A DNA stretch of 64,000 nucleotides from CAZOOK01 sp964581385. GTDB lineage: Bacteria; Pseudomonadota; Gammaproteobacteria; Nevskiales; Nevskiaceae. The position numbers and the translations under genes were made by a program. The notes under the pieces were generated by a model, which searched no databases, was not told the DNA's origin, and saw nothing but the letters and a program-made list of their open reading frames with translations. Shown here piece by piece: positions 8,598 through 18,290 of this stretch; position 1 is the first letter of the stretch; each line of letters starts with the position of its first letter. The stretch spans positions 1-64,000 of the forward strand of contig CAZOOK010000015.1 in NCBI GenBank assembly GCA_964581385.1, read 5' to 3'.

Positions 8598-10724
8598 ATG
8601 GGGGACCTGCCCGTCGCGGGCGCCGCCGAAGACGCGGGACTGGTTGCGCTGGTGCTGATCGCGCGCTTGCACGGTATTGCCGCCGACGCCGCGCAGATCC
8701 GTCATCATGCGGGGCTTGCGGATCGCCAGTTAGGAGACGGTGATCTGCTGATCGCCGCCAAGCGTTTGGGGCTGAAAGCCCGGGTCATACCATTCAATGT
8801 CGAGCGCCTTGCACATACCCCGCTGCCGGCGCTGATCCTCGACAAGGAAGGCAAGCACTTCATCCTTGCCCGTCTCTCGAATGACAAGGCGCTGATTCAG
8901 GAAGGCAACGGGACCCCGCCGCAAATCGTCTCGCTTGAGCGCCTCGCCGAACGCAGCACCGGGCGCGTGGTGCTTTTCGCGTCGCGCGCTTCACTGGCCG
9001 GCGATCTCGCGCGCTTTGACTTCTCGTGGTTCATTCCGGCGATGGTCAAGTATCGCCGGCTACTGCTGGAAGTACTGGCAGTGTCGCTCCTGCTGCAAAT
9101 CTTCGGGCTGGTATCGCCGCTGATGTTCCAGGTGGTGATGGACAAGGTACTGACCAACCGGGCTTTTAGTACGCTCAATGTGATCTGTGTCGCGCTTCTC
9201 GCCAGTGCGATCTTCGAAACCGTTCTGACCGGATTGCGTAACTATATTTTCGCGCACACGACCACGCGAATGGATGTGGAGCTTGGCGCACGGCTGTTCC
9301 GGCATCTGGTCAATCTGCCGCTCGGCTATTTCACAGCGCGCCGCGTCGGCGACACCGTCGCGCGCGTGCGTGAGCTCGAAAACATCCGCAACTTCCTGAC
9401 CGGCCAAGCCCTGACGGCGGTCATTGATTTGATGTTTTCGGTCGTATTTCTGGCGGTGATGGCGCTTTACAGCCTGCTGCTGACGCTGATCGTGGTGCTG
9501 TCTTTACCGCTGTATGCGATCGTCTCCGGATTACTGAATCCGCTGTTTCGCGCACGGCTGAATGCGAAGTTTTCACGCGGCGCCGACAACCAGGCGTTTC
9601 TGGTGGAATCCATATCCGGCATGGAAACGCTGAAGGCGCAGGCGGTCGAACCGCAATTTGTGCGCCGCTGGGACCATCAACTCGCCGCCTATGTGGCGGC
9701 GGGATTTCGTGTCGCCACACTCGGCAATATCGGCCAGCAGCTGATTCAGCTGATCGGCAAGCTTGTTACGGTGCTGACCTTGTTCTTCGGTGCCAAGCTG
9801 GTTATCGACGGCAAGCTGACTGTTGGGCAACTGGTTGCATTCAACATGCTGTCCCAGCGGGTTTCCTCGCCTGTGCTGCGGCTGGCACAGCTGTGGCAGG
9901 ATTTCCAGCAGATCGGCGTTTCGATGCAGCGGCTCGGCGATATCCTGAACGCGCGTACCGAGCTGCCGCCGAACTCGCAGTCGCTGCCGGCGCTCACCGG
10001 TGCGATCGCCTTCGAGGATGTTCGCTTCCGCTACCGGCCAGATAGCCCGCTGGTGCTGCACGGCGTTTCCCTGCAGGTCGCGGCAGGCGAAGTGATCGGC
10101 ATCGTCGGCCGCTCAGGCTCCGGCAAAAGTACGCTGACCAAGCTGCTGCAGCGCTTGTATATCCCCGAGCACGGCCGCATTCGGGTCGATGGCATCGACT
10201 TGACGCTGGCCGATCCGGCATGGCTACGGCGCCAGATCGGTGTCGTGCTACAGGAGAATGTGCTGTTCAACCGATCGATCCGCGAAAACATTCTCATCGC
10301 CGATCCTGGTTTACCCGTTGAGGTGGCGATCCGCGCCGCCAAACTCGCCGGCGCACACGAATTCATATGTGAATTGTCCGAAGGCTACGACACCATGGTC
10401 GGCGAGCATGGCTCCGGTCTATCCGGCGGCCAGCGGCAACGCATCGCCATCGCACGCGCCCTGGTCACTAATCCCCGCATCCTGATCTTCGACGAGGCGA
10501 CCAGCGCCCTCGACTACGAAACCGAACGGGTCATCCAGAACAACATGCCGGCCATCTGCCAGGGACGCACCGTGATCATCATTGCGCATAGGCTGTCGTC
10601 CGTCCGCCGTGCGCACCGCATCATTGCAATGGATAAAGGCGCCATTGTCGAATCCGGCCAACACGATGAGCTCATGAAGCGCGGTGGGTATTACGCTCAT
10701 TTGATTTCGCTGCAGAGCGGTTAG
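8598..10724 (+). CDS. Type I secretion ABC transporter/permease (HlyB-like)
   Basis: A 708-residue fused permease and ATPase. The first ~130 residues form a peptidase-C39-like domain in which the catalytic cysteine region reads ALVLIARLHGI, with no Cys. It is therefore the degenerate docking type found in HlyB, not a leader peptidase. Six membrane helices follow. The nucleotide-binding domain has Walker A GRSGSGKST (about 503-511), the signature LSGGQRQ (about 607), Walker B ILIFDEATSALD and an H-loop IIAHRLSS. It powers one-step export of unfolded substrates with C-terminal signals. An AGGGAG ribosome site precedes the ATG. Confidence 0.93.
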   Translation: MGDLPVAGAAEDAGLVALVLIARLHGIAADAAQIRHHAGLADRQLGDGDLLIAAKRLGLKARVIPFNVERLAHTPLPALILDKEGKHFILARLSNDKALIQEGNGTPPQIVSLERLAERSTGRVVLFASRASLAGDLARFDFSWFIPAMVKYRRLLLEVLAVSLLLQIFGLVSPLMFQVVMDKVLTNRAFSTLNVICVALLASAIFETVLTGLRNYIFAHTTTRMDVELGARLFRHLVNLPLGYFTARRVGDTVARVRELENIRNFLTGQALTAVIDLMFSVVFLAVMALYSLLLTLIVVLSLPLYAIVSGLLNPLFRARLNAKFSRGADNQAFLVESISGMETLKAQAVEPQFVRRWDHQLAAYVAAGFRVATLGNIGQQLIQLIGKLVTVLTLFFGAKLVIDGKLTVGQLVAFNMLSQRVSSPVLRLAQLWQDFQQIGVSMQRLGDILNARTELPPNSQSLPALTGAIAFEDVRFRYRPDSPLVLHGVSLQVAAGEVIGIVGRSGSGKSTLTKLLQRLYIPEHGRIRVDGIDLTLADPAWLRRQIGVVLQENVLFNRSIRENILIADPGLPVEVAIRAAKLAGAHEFICELSEGYDTMVGEHGSGLSGGQRQRIAIARALVTNPRILIFDEATSALDYETERVIQNNMPAICQGRTVIIIAHRLSSVRRAHRIIAMDKGAIVESGQHDELMKRGGYYAHLISLQSG

Positions 10725-10776
10725 TTTTCCTTCCCTAGAAACATGCGTTGTACACCGTATATCCGACCGAATTCCG

Positions 10777-12195
10777 ATGCGACTGAAGCTTGAAGCCTAC
10801 CGAGACTTGCTGAGTCGCTACGCTCAAGTGCTGCGCCGCAGCTGGGATCTGCGTCGGGAACTCGATCCACCGCGACGTTTACCGGATGAAATCGCCTTTT
10901 TGCCCGCGCATCTGGAAATCGTCGAAGCGCCAGTTCACCCTGCGCCGCACTGGACCATGCGTGTGATCGCGCTCCTCGCCCTGGTGATCGTTGTGCTAGC
11001 TGCGTTCGGCCATCTCGACATCGTCGCGGTTTCGCAGGGCAAGCTGGTGCCAAACGAACGTGTGAAGGTGATTCAGCCCGCGATCACGGGTGTCGTGCGC
11101 AGCATTCTTGTGCAGGACGGCGAGCATGTCGAGGCGGGCCAGTTGCTGATGGAGCTGGATCCAACCCAGGCCGCCGCCGATACGGATAAAGCCAAGGCGA
11201 CGAGATTGGATGCCGATCTGGCCGCGGCGAGAGCGCAAGCCCTGCTCGAGGCACAATCACGTGATCATTCGCCGATGGTCGGCCCGGTTCCGAATGTATC
11301 GCCAGAACGGCAGACCGAAACCCAGCGTTACGCCGAAGGGCTTTATTTGGAATACCGCGGCAAACTTGCTTCACTACACGCCGAGCTCGCAAAGCGACAG
11401 GCAGAACTGGCGACCACGGAAGCGGAAATCGACAAGCTTAAAAAGACCGCTCCACTGTCTCGGCAACAGGCCAGCGACTATCAATCCCTGTCCACCGGCA
11501 ACTATGTCGCCAAGCACGAATACCTCCAAAAGGAGCACGACGCGATTTCCGAGGAACAGGAACTCATGGCCCAGATCAGTCACGCACATGAACTGACGGC
11601 TGCGATCAACGAACAGAAAAGCGACATCGAAACGACGACCGCTACGTTTCGTCGGCAACAGCTGGAAGACCTGGATAAGGCACAACAGGCCTTGGCGCAA
11701 TCGCGCGAAGATCAGACCAAGGCAGTCGTGCGCCAAGCGCTCATGCGGATGACGGCACCAGTGTCCGGAACCGTGCAGCAACTGGCGGTGCATACCGTGG
11801 GCGGTGTAGTCACCACTGCCCAGGCGTTACTGGAGATCGTTCCAGAGGATACGCTGGAGGTCGAAGCCAATGTCGAGAACAAGGATATCGGCTTTGTCGA
11901 GGTGGGACAGGAAGCCATCGTCAAGATCGAAGCGTTTCCGTACACGCGCTATGGTTACTTGAAAGGAACCGTAATTTCGGTTTCCAACGACGCGGTGCAA
12001 GACAAGAAGAAGGGGCTGCTGTTTGTGACACGAATCAGGCTGCCGACGAATCGGATTCGTGTCGAAAACAAATGGGTGAATCTGACGCCGGGCATGGAAG
12101 TGACGGCGGAGATCCGCACCGGCAGGCGCTCCGTTGCGGAATACTTCTTAAGCCCATTGGTTAAAACAACGTCTGAAAGCCTACGCGAACGCTAA
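10777..12195 (+). CDS. HlyD-family type I secretion membrane-fusion protein
   Basis: A 472-residue periplasmic adaptor. A short cytoplasmic N-terminus leads to one membrane helix (about residues 52-72). A lipoyl-like half follows (GKLVPNERVKVIQPAITGVVR), then a long charged coiled coil from about 130 to 310, the second lipoyl half (MTAPVSGTVQQLAVHTVGGVV) and beta-barrel segments. It bridges the HlyB-like pump and TolC. It lies 52 bases after the ABC gene on the same strand, probably in one transcript. It runs convergently towards the gene for the presumed substrate. Confidence 0.92.
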   Translation: MRLKLEAYRDLLSRYAQVLRRSWDLRRELDPPRRLPDEIAFLPAHLEIVEAPVHPAPHWTMRVIALLALVIVVLAAFGHLDIVAVSQGKLVPNERVKVIQPAITGVVRSILVQDGEHVEAGQLLMELDPTQAAADTDKAKATRLDADLAAARAQALLEAQSRDHSPMVGPVPNVSPERQTETQRYAEGLYLEYRGKLASLHAELAKRQAELATTEAEIDKLKKTAPLSRQQASDYQSLSTGNYVAKHEYLQKEHDAISEEQELMAQISHAHELTAAINEQKSDIETTTATFRRQQLEDLDKAQQALAQSREDQTKAVVRQALMRMTAPVSGTVQQLAVHTVGGVVTTAQALLEIVPEDTLEVEANVENKDIGFVEVGQEAIVKIEAFPYTRYGYLKGTVISVSNDAVQDKKKGLLFVTRIRLPTNRIRVENKWVNLTPGMEVTAEIRTGRRSVAEYFLSPLVKTTSESLRER

Positions 12196-12244
12196 TAAGC
12201 AAACGGGCGCTGCTAAGCGGTCGCGGTAAGCTCCCGTAATTTAG

Positions 12245-12275
12245 AAAAACCCTCTCCGCGTTGCCGCGGAGAGGG
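12245..12275 (-). terminator. Rho-independent terminator
   Basis: A perfect 11-bp stem (12250-12260 with 12265-12275, CCCTCTCCGCG and its complement) around a TTGC loop. On the minus strand it is followed by five T residues (A-tract at 12245-12249). It lies just past the stop of the minus-strand repeat protein, so it should end that transcript. It sits between two convergent genes and may slow readthrough from hlyD too. Confidence 0.8.
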
Positions 12276-12303
12276 AGCATCAAGCAAGCTTACCTTCGAT
12301 GGA

Positions 12304-15300
12304 TTAGTGCCAGTTGGCCGCGAGCACTGGAGCAAGAGCGCTCTGGTAATCCGTCGGCAGCGTCGTCTGTCCCGCGCTGGGCGGCGCAAATGCGGCCATC
12401 GCATTGACCAGATTATCAACTTGGCTCGCCAGCAACACATGGCCATCGCCGGCATCGATCTGCGCCACCTGATTCGTAGTCCCCTGATACCAGTTGGTAA
12501 TCGTTTCGGTATCCGACGTGCCGATAATGTTGATCCTCAAATCGTTACCGGATTGCTGGAACCACAGCTGATCAGCCGCAATGTCGGACGCATACTGGAT
12601 CTGATCGGTATTGCTGCCCGATAGCGTCTCGATTACCTGATCGGAACCAGAGTCACGTGCGAACGTAAAGGTGTCACTGCCGTTACCCATGCTTAGAATT
12701 GAAGCACCCGCGGCACTGGCATAGAGCTGATGGCGATCGCCATTTGCATCGATACCGTAGCTGCTGGAACTGCCATCGGCGTAGTTCGCCGTGCCGCTCG
12801 AAGCGCCGTTCGGTCCGTAGGCGTCGTTGCCAGTCGAACCGTCACTTCCCGTCCAGCTGTCGGCAGTGAGGGCACCGCCGGTGTAGTCGTACGTCGTCGA
12901 GCTGCCGGCGGCCGTGACGTTTGTCCGCTCACCGGTGCCGCTGCCATCCAGGTTATAGCTGCTCGAGCTGCCATCAGCGTAAGTCGCCGTGCCGCTCGAT
13001 GCGCCGTTCGGCCCGTAGGCGTCGTTTCCAGTCGAACCGTCACTTCCCGTCCAGCTATCGGCAGTGAGAGCACCGTCGGTGTAATCGTACGTCGTCGTAC
13101 TGCCTGTGTCGGTCACGTTCGTGCGTTCGCCGGTACCGCTGCCATCCAGGCTATAACTGGTCGAACTGCCATCAGCATAAGTTGCCGCACCGCTCGACGC
13201 GCCGTTCGGTCCATAGGTATCGCTGCCGCTCGAACCGTCGCTGCCGGTCCAGCTGTCGGCAGTGAGGGCATCGCCGGTATAGTCGTACGTCGTAGAGCTG
13301 CCGGTGGCAGTGACGTTTGTACGTACACCGGTGCCGCTGCCGTCCAGGTTGTAGCTGCTTGAGCTGCCGTCAGCGTAAGTCGCAGTGCCACTCGATGCGC
13401 CGTTCGGCCCATAGCTATCGCCACCGCTCGAACCGTCGCTGCCGGTCCAGCTATCGGCAGTGAGGGCATTGTCCGTGTAGTCGTACGTCGTCGAGCTGCC
13501 GGTGGCAGTGACGTTTGTACGTTCACCGGTGCCGCTGCCGTCCAGGCTGTAGCTGCTCGAACTGCCGTCAGCGTAAGTCGCCGTGCCGCTCGATGCGCCG
13601 TTCGGCCCATAGGTATCGCTGCCACTCGAACCGTCGCTGGTCGTCCAGTTATCGGCAGCGAGAGAATTGTCCGTGTAGTCGTACGTCGTCGAGCTGCCAG
13701 CGGCGGTGACGTTCGTGCGTTCGCCGGTACCACTGCCATCCAGGCTGTAGCTGCTCGAACTGCCGTCAGCGTAAGTCGCCGTGCCAGTCGAGGCGCCGTT
13801 AGGTCCATAAGAATCACCGCCGCTCGAACCGTCGCTACCGGTCCAGCTGTCGGCAGTGAGGGCATTGTCCGTGTAGTTGTACGTTGTCGAGCTGCCGGTG
13901 GCAGTGACGTTTGTACGTTCACCGGTGCCGCTGCCGTCCAGGTTGTAGCTGCTTGAACTGCCGTCAGCGTAAGTCGCACTGCCGCTCGATGCGCCGTTCG
14001 GCCCATAGGTGTCGCTGCCGCTCGATCCGTCGCTGCCAGTCCACTGATCGGCCGTCAGAGCGCCGCTCGTATAGTCGTAAGTTGTCGAGCTGCCCGTTTC
14101 GTCGTTATTGATTGTGATGCTGACCAGATTACCGTCAGCATCGTAGTTGTCGGTCGTAAGTAAGCCGAGCGGATCATCCCCGATAAAGCTACTCGCAAAC
14201 GTGCTGTAACTGCCGTCCGCATAATTTGTGGTTCCGGTTTGGGACCCATCTGCGGCATACGTGTAATTGCCATGTGAGCCATCAGTGGCGGTCCAAACGT
14301 CTGTCTGTACGCCGTCAGCGCCAAACGTAAAGGTATCCGATGAGGTTGTGCCGTCCCTGTTGTGCTCATAGGTTTGAGTCTCCCAGGAGCCGTCCGCATT
14401 TATTACATACTTAGCATCCTGCTCATCGGTGCCAGCGCTGTTCGTAGAGATTGATTGGTTGTCGTAGCCACCGTTTGCATACGCGTTGTCATTTTCGTAA
14501 TACGTGCTGCCATCGGAATAATTTGTCGTCGCGACATACGTTGACGAGCCGTCGGCATTTGTAATTCTGTCCTTTGAATATCCTGATCCATCGGCGTTAA
14601 GCGCAAACGCGGAATAATTTGTCGATCCGTCAGCGTTCTTGATCAGCTTCGTCTCAAATTGATCTACAGTCCCATTTGTATACTGCGTCGTTCCCGTGTC
14701 GTCATATGATCCATCAACATAAGTCTTATCGTCCTCATTATATGTTGAACCATCGGAATTCTGACGATCCGTTGTTGTCTCGTGCGATCCATCTGAATTT
14801 GTAAAATTATTTACAAACTGATTGTATTCCTGAGTACCGCTAGCACTTAATGCGAACGAAATCTGACCACTCGACTGTCCTGTCGCGTCGACAAAGTTCT
14901 CTGATGTCACTGTCGAACCATCACTCAAAACAGTGATGTTCAGTACGTCTCCAGAGCTACCGGAACTACTTTGGGTATCCTGAAATTGAATGTCGCCATT
15001 CGCCATTTGCTCAGAATTTATTATGTCTTTTGATCCATCTGTTCCATCTACCTCTTCGGAATACGTGCTCAGACCAGAGCTATCCGTCTGTATAGACACA
15101 TTATCGGTTGAGCCATCAACGCTTGTTGAATCATCAACCAACTGACTGGACCCATTAGTATTATCTGTAAACGATTTTGAAAAAGTTGACCCATCTGCGA
15201 ATTTCTTGGAATCATTTTCAATGCAAGTACCGTCACTTGCGACAGACTCACTTGTAGTTTCCGACGACCCATCCGCATTTACCTTTTTGTCCTGGTACTC

Positions 15301-16956
15301 CGAGCTCCCGTCGGCAGCCAGTGACCATGTAACGCTGTCAGTTGACCCATCAACTGCAGTCGTTACTTCTGATGCAGAATAGGACCCGTCAATGGCTTCG
15401 ACATTGTTCGTGAACTTCTCATAGGAACTGGAGCCGTCGCTATTATTTAATTGATCTTGATAAACCAAAACTCCATCAGCAGAATCATGTTCACTAATTG
15501 TTTCGGTTCCACTCGAATCGGAGATTGCCTCGCTAGAGTCCTCCGAACCGTCTGCATATATGGTCCCGCTTACGACATCACTTGAACCATCAACGTTGAC
15601 GGTTCTTGTGCTGTACGACGTCTGGCCATTGAGTTGAGTAAAACTTTGACTCAGGGTAGATCCATCGGTGTTCACAATGTCCTTTTGCCAGGATGAGAAT
15701 CCGCCAGTTCCGTCGGTTGCAACTGCCGACGACGAGGAACCGTCGCTGTTATGCTGATTGTCCCTTGTTGTTACCGTCCCGTCAGCCAAACGAGAATAAT
15801 CAATTTCTTCATACGAACCGTTAGCAGAAGAGATGCTTTCACTGGAAGCCACATTACCATTGGGATCTATCGTGACGTTCTTGTCGTCCGAAGAACCGTC
15901 CGCGTTGACTTTGTAGTCACTCGATGTAACGAGTCCGTCAGGATTCGAGGAAAAGTTCGTGTCCTCGCTAGACCCATCCGCGTTGTGCGTAAGATCTCCC
16001 GACGTTGCAGTTCCATCCACAGCAACAGACCAGTCTTGGCGCTCATACGATCCATCGCTATTTTTTGTTTCCGTGTAGCCGGATTGAGCGCCATCCGCCG
16101 ACTTCGTTAGGCCTTGAATAAGTGCGGATCCATCGGCATGACTCGTTGCATAATACCAAGTCGCATCACCACCAGTCAGCGTATAGGAGCTATTTAGAGT
16201 GGCCCCGGTGGACGAAGAATATTGATCTTCATTGAAAATGACATTGCCATTTTGGAAAATCTCTTCTGACCGATTATCGTACCAACTTGGAACAAAGCCC
16301 TTTGCTCCTCCGGTTATGTCATCAAAACTAGTTGTATTTCCAGAGGCATCTGTATACGTAAGGCTATTTTCAAGTGTGTCCGTTGATTCGTTATAGTAAT
16401 TATTAATATTGGAGTATGGCTCAGATACAAGTGACGAAAGAATTGGATCGAGGATTCCGGACAAACTATTAATCGCGGCATCGGAAGATGAAAGATCAAC
16501 GACGTACTCGCCTGTTTTACTTCCGACGAACGCCGAATAGGCGATGATTCCTCCGACTGTGAGCGTTGCGACAACTCCTAATCCAGCGATTTCGGGTGCC
16601 GCGGCCACAACAAGCGTACCCTCTATAACCGATTGTGCAAGCGAGGCGGTAACTAGCCCGGCTTCGGCCCCTACACCCGCTTTCAAAATTGCCAGATTCC
16701 TTTTTGTGGGATCACTTTCGGCCAAGCCTTTTTCAACAATTTGGTACCCACTAAAAATCACGCCGGCTGTACCAGCAAATTTCGTTACAAATGGCGCAAG
16801 TCCTGACAATGACGGACTTATGCTTCCAATGTCTGATCCTCGAACTTCGGCAAAAAAATCAATCAAAGATGATCCAATATCCGGCGCGGGTGGCACCTCT
16901 TCAATACTATTGAGCCACGGCGTTACTAAGTTGGATCCTGAACTACTGTCGGCCAT
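12304..16956 (-). CDS. Giant repeat protein, probable type I secretion substrate
   Basis: A 1550-residue protein without an N-terminal signal peptide. Residues ~50-175 are glycine/alanine-rich and hydrophobic, like a glycine-zipper or membrane-inserting segment. Residues ~180-950 are loose DGSS/Y-rich repeats, and ~950-1410 are seven 66-residue near-identical repeats. The C-terminus has one RTX-like segment (GNGSDTFTF) followed by a stretch resembling the haemolysin-type calcium-binding-related domain (LWFQQSGNDLRI, ITNWY), usual near type I export signals. It sits beside a full TolC/HlyB/HlyD set, so secretion by that machine is strongly inferred. Activity (adhesin, toxin or matrix protein) is unknown. 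Its 5' half is visibly AT-richer than its 3' repeats. Ribosome site AGGGAG precedes the ATG. Confidence 0.85.
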   Translation of the reverse strand: MADSSSGSNLVTPWLNSIEEVPPAPDIGSSLIDFFAEVRGSDIGSISPSLSGLAPFVTKFAGTAGVIFSGYQIVEKGLAESDPTKRNLAILKAGVGAEAGLVTASLAQSVIEGTLVVAAAPEIAGLGVVATLTVGGIIAYSAFVGSKTGEYVVDLSSSDAAINSLSGILDPILSSLVSEPYSNINNYYNESTDTLENSLTYTDASGNTTSFDDITGGAKGFVPSWYDNRSEEIFQNGNVIFNEDQYSSSTGATLNSSYTLTGGDATWYYATSHADGSALIQGLTKSADGAQSGYTETKNSDGSYERQDWSVAVDGTATSGDLTHNADGSSEDTNFSSNPDGLVTSSDYKVNADGSSDDKNVTIDPNGNVASSESISSANGSYEEIDYSRLADGTVTTRDNQHNSDGSSSSAVATDGTGGFSSWQKDIVNTDGSTLSQSFTQLNGQTSYSTRTVNVDGSSDVVSGTIYADGSEDSSEAISDSSGTETISEHDSADGVLVYQDQLNNSDGSSSYEKFTNNVEAIDGSYSASEVTTAVDGSTDSVTWSLAADGSSEYQDKKVNADGSSETTSESVASDGTCIENDSKKFADGSTFSKSFTDNTNGSSQLVDDSTSVDGSTDNVSIQTDSSGLSTYSEEVDGTDGSKDIINSEQMANGDIQFQDTQSSSGSSGDVLNITVLSDGSTVTSENFVDATGQSSGQISFALSASGTQEYNQFVNNFTNSDGSHETTTDRQNSDGSTYNEDDKTYVDGSYDDTGTTQYTNGTVDQFETKLIKNADGSTNYSAFALNADGSGYSKDRITNADGSSTYVATTNYSDGSTYYENDNAYANGGYDNQSISTNSAGTDEQDAKYVINADGSWETQTYEHNRDGTTSSDTFTFGADGVQTDVWTATDGSHGNYTYAADGSQTGTTNYADGSYSTFASSFIGDDPLGLLTTDNYDADGNLVSITINNDETGSSTTYDYTSGALTADQWTGSDGSSGSDTYGPNGASSGSATYADGSSSSYNLDGSGTGERTNVTATGSSTTYNYTDNALTADSWTGSDGSSGGDSYGPNGASTGTATYADGSSSSYSLDGSGTGERTNVTAAGSSTTYDYTDNSLAADNWTTSDGSSGSDTYGPNGASSGTATYADGSSSSYSLDGSGTGERTNVTATGSSTTYDYTDNALTADSWTGSDGSSGGDSYGPNGASSGTATYADGSSSSYNLDGSGTGVRTNVTATGSSTTYDYTGDALTADSWTGSDGSSGSDTYGPNGASSGAATYADGSSTSYSLDGSGTGERTNVTDTGSTTTYDYTDGALTADSWTGSDGSTGNDAYGPNGASSGTATYADGSSSSYNLDGSGTGERTNVTAAGSSTTYDYTGGALTADSWTGSDGSTGNDAYGPNGASSGTANYADGSSSSYGIDANGDRHQLYASAAGASILSMGNGSDTFTFARDSGSDQVIETLSGSNTDQIQYASDIAADQLWFQQSGNDLRINIIGTSDTETITNWYQGTTNQVAQIDAGDGHVLLASQVDNLVNAMAAFAPPSAGQTTLPTDYQSALAPVLAANWH
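12724..14110 (-). repeat. Seven 198-bp in-frame tandem repeats
   Basis: Seven copies of a 198-bp unit (66 codons) inside the giant secreted protein. A marker sequence in each unit recurs near 12855, 13053, 13251, 13449, 13647, 13845 and 14043, exactly 198 bases apart. Each unit encodes TNVTATGSSTTYDYT, then an SDGSSG segment, GPNGASSG, TATYADGSSSSY and LDGSGTGER. Copies differ mostly by scattered substitutions. Array length could vary between strains by recombination. Confidence 0.92.
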
Positions 16957-16959
16957 TTT

Positions 16960-17523
16960 CTATCTCCCTAATTTAAGGATTTTCTTTGAGAAAAAGATAA
17001 AATCAAGAACCACCGGAAAAAGTAAAAACGGAAATCCGTATACCCATCCGCCTATCATCAGCGTCAGCATAATAAATTTGTTGTGATTTACTCCCTGCGA
17101 TCCGGCAATTGCGGGATCCTTCGCCAACGACAAGCTTGCAATTAAAATAAATGCGAAAAATGCACTATTAATTAGATCAAACTTAAGGACCGAAAAAACA
17201 CCTTCCGCTTTGATTTTCTCCTCCCGCCGTAAAAAATATTTATCGATTAAGTTATTTTTGTAATAGTGATGGATATAACCTATCAGTGAGGAAAAAAAGC
17301 AGAAGGGAAGTGCAGCAATAAAAAGTGTCGTCGTGACGGGAAAATCAGACGCAGCGGCATACCGGCGAATCACTTGAAAATTCTCGGAAAGAAATTGATG
17401 GAAACCCAAAGAATCGATTTTCTCCCAATAATTTTCCGGAACCGCACAAATCAGAATCAACACTATAGTGGGATATAGAGTGAACTTTGGGGTCGAAAAT
17501 ATAGCCGTAGTCAGCCGATTCAT
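16960..17523 (-). CDS. Small multi-pass membrane protein next to secreted protein
   Basis: A 187-residue protein with about four hydrophobic helices (near residues 15-30, 65-85, 118-138 and 148-175) and short charged loops. The start at 17523 is chosen because AAAGGA lies just upstream. A longer frame to 17583 has no such site. It stops three bases before the ATG of the 1550-residue protein, so the two are surely co-transcribed. AT-rich, like the 5' half of that protein. No family is recognised. The position would suit an immunity or export-assisting protein, but that is inference only. Confidence 0.65.
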   Translation of the reverse strand: MNRLTTAIFSTPKFTLYPTIVLILICAVPENYWEKIDSLGFHQFLSENFQVIRRYAAASDFPVTTTLFIAALPFCFFSSLIGYIHHYYKNNLIDKYFLRREEKIKAEGVFSVLKFDLINSAFFAFILIASLSLAKDPAIAGSQGVNHNKFIMLTLMIGGWVYGFPFLLFPVVLDFIFFSKKILKLGR

Positions 17524-18290
17524 TTCACGTCCTTTACGAAAAATAACGACCGAATCCCAGTGAGCTTTACATTCGGCCCACAATTTTAAGAGGTTGCTTC
17601 ACCTGTGCGCCACAAGTACTTCGGCGTCCCCCTTGCGCCTCCAACTCCATTGTCGGCGGTGAACGCGACAACGGCCACGATGCTATACGCGCTTTGCGAG
17701 CCTGCAGCTGGCGACGGATGCGAGGGCTAACCAAGGTCAGCCCGCGTATCCGAGACGACAGCACACGGTTCATGTTCTCGTTTCCGACATATCGCGCCTT
17801 ACGCCTCGGTGGCTGATCAATGCTTTCCACGGCATCCGCAGCATTGGGAGACCACCACTTACAACGCTCCGCGTCGGATGACGCAAGTTCTTACGTTCAT
17901 CAGGCACGTAGCCTTCCATTTCAAAATGAGCCCGTGCATCGCCGCACGTGCATGTACGGACATTAATTAAATACGTAAAAGCCAAATGAACTCTGCCAAC
18001 TCAACAATGCGGATTGGCAAAATCGCTTGTGCCTAGCGCGACGCATGTGCTCAGACGTCACCCATGCGGAAATCTCCCCGCCATGTATTTCTACTGCGAA
18101 ATTATTACAGGACTGCTATCTTTCCCGAGGGCCGTTCTGTAGCCATGCGCCTACAACTTAACTCATGCGCCAACTCTTCTAACACCACAATATCAGCGAA
18201 ACTGTTCCATTGGCATACTGCCTAGTTTGAAATTCCTCATTCAACGGCACTCAACTTGCCTTCGTTTCCATCGGAACCCCTGTCGACTTC
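17524..18290. other. Intergenic, nothing recognised
   Basis: About 770 bases between the secretion locus and the rep gene. Short open frames (for example on the minus strand at 17567-17830 and 17770-17985) lack ribosome sites and family motifs. It may hold the promoter of the secretion operon and decayed sequence. Confidence 0.35.

Noticed and set aside
13113..14006. Long frames in other phases over the tandem repeats (also 12730-13362 plus)
   Set aside because: They exist only because a 198-base repeat is a multiple of three in every phase. They carry no independent signal.
12724..14110. Possible CRISPR array
   Set aside because: Units are contiguous 198-bp coding repeats without spacers. 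No cas genes are present.
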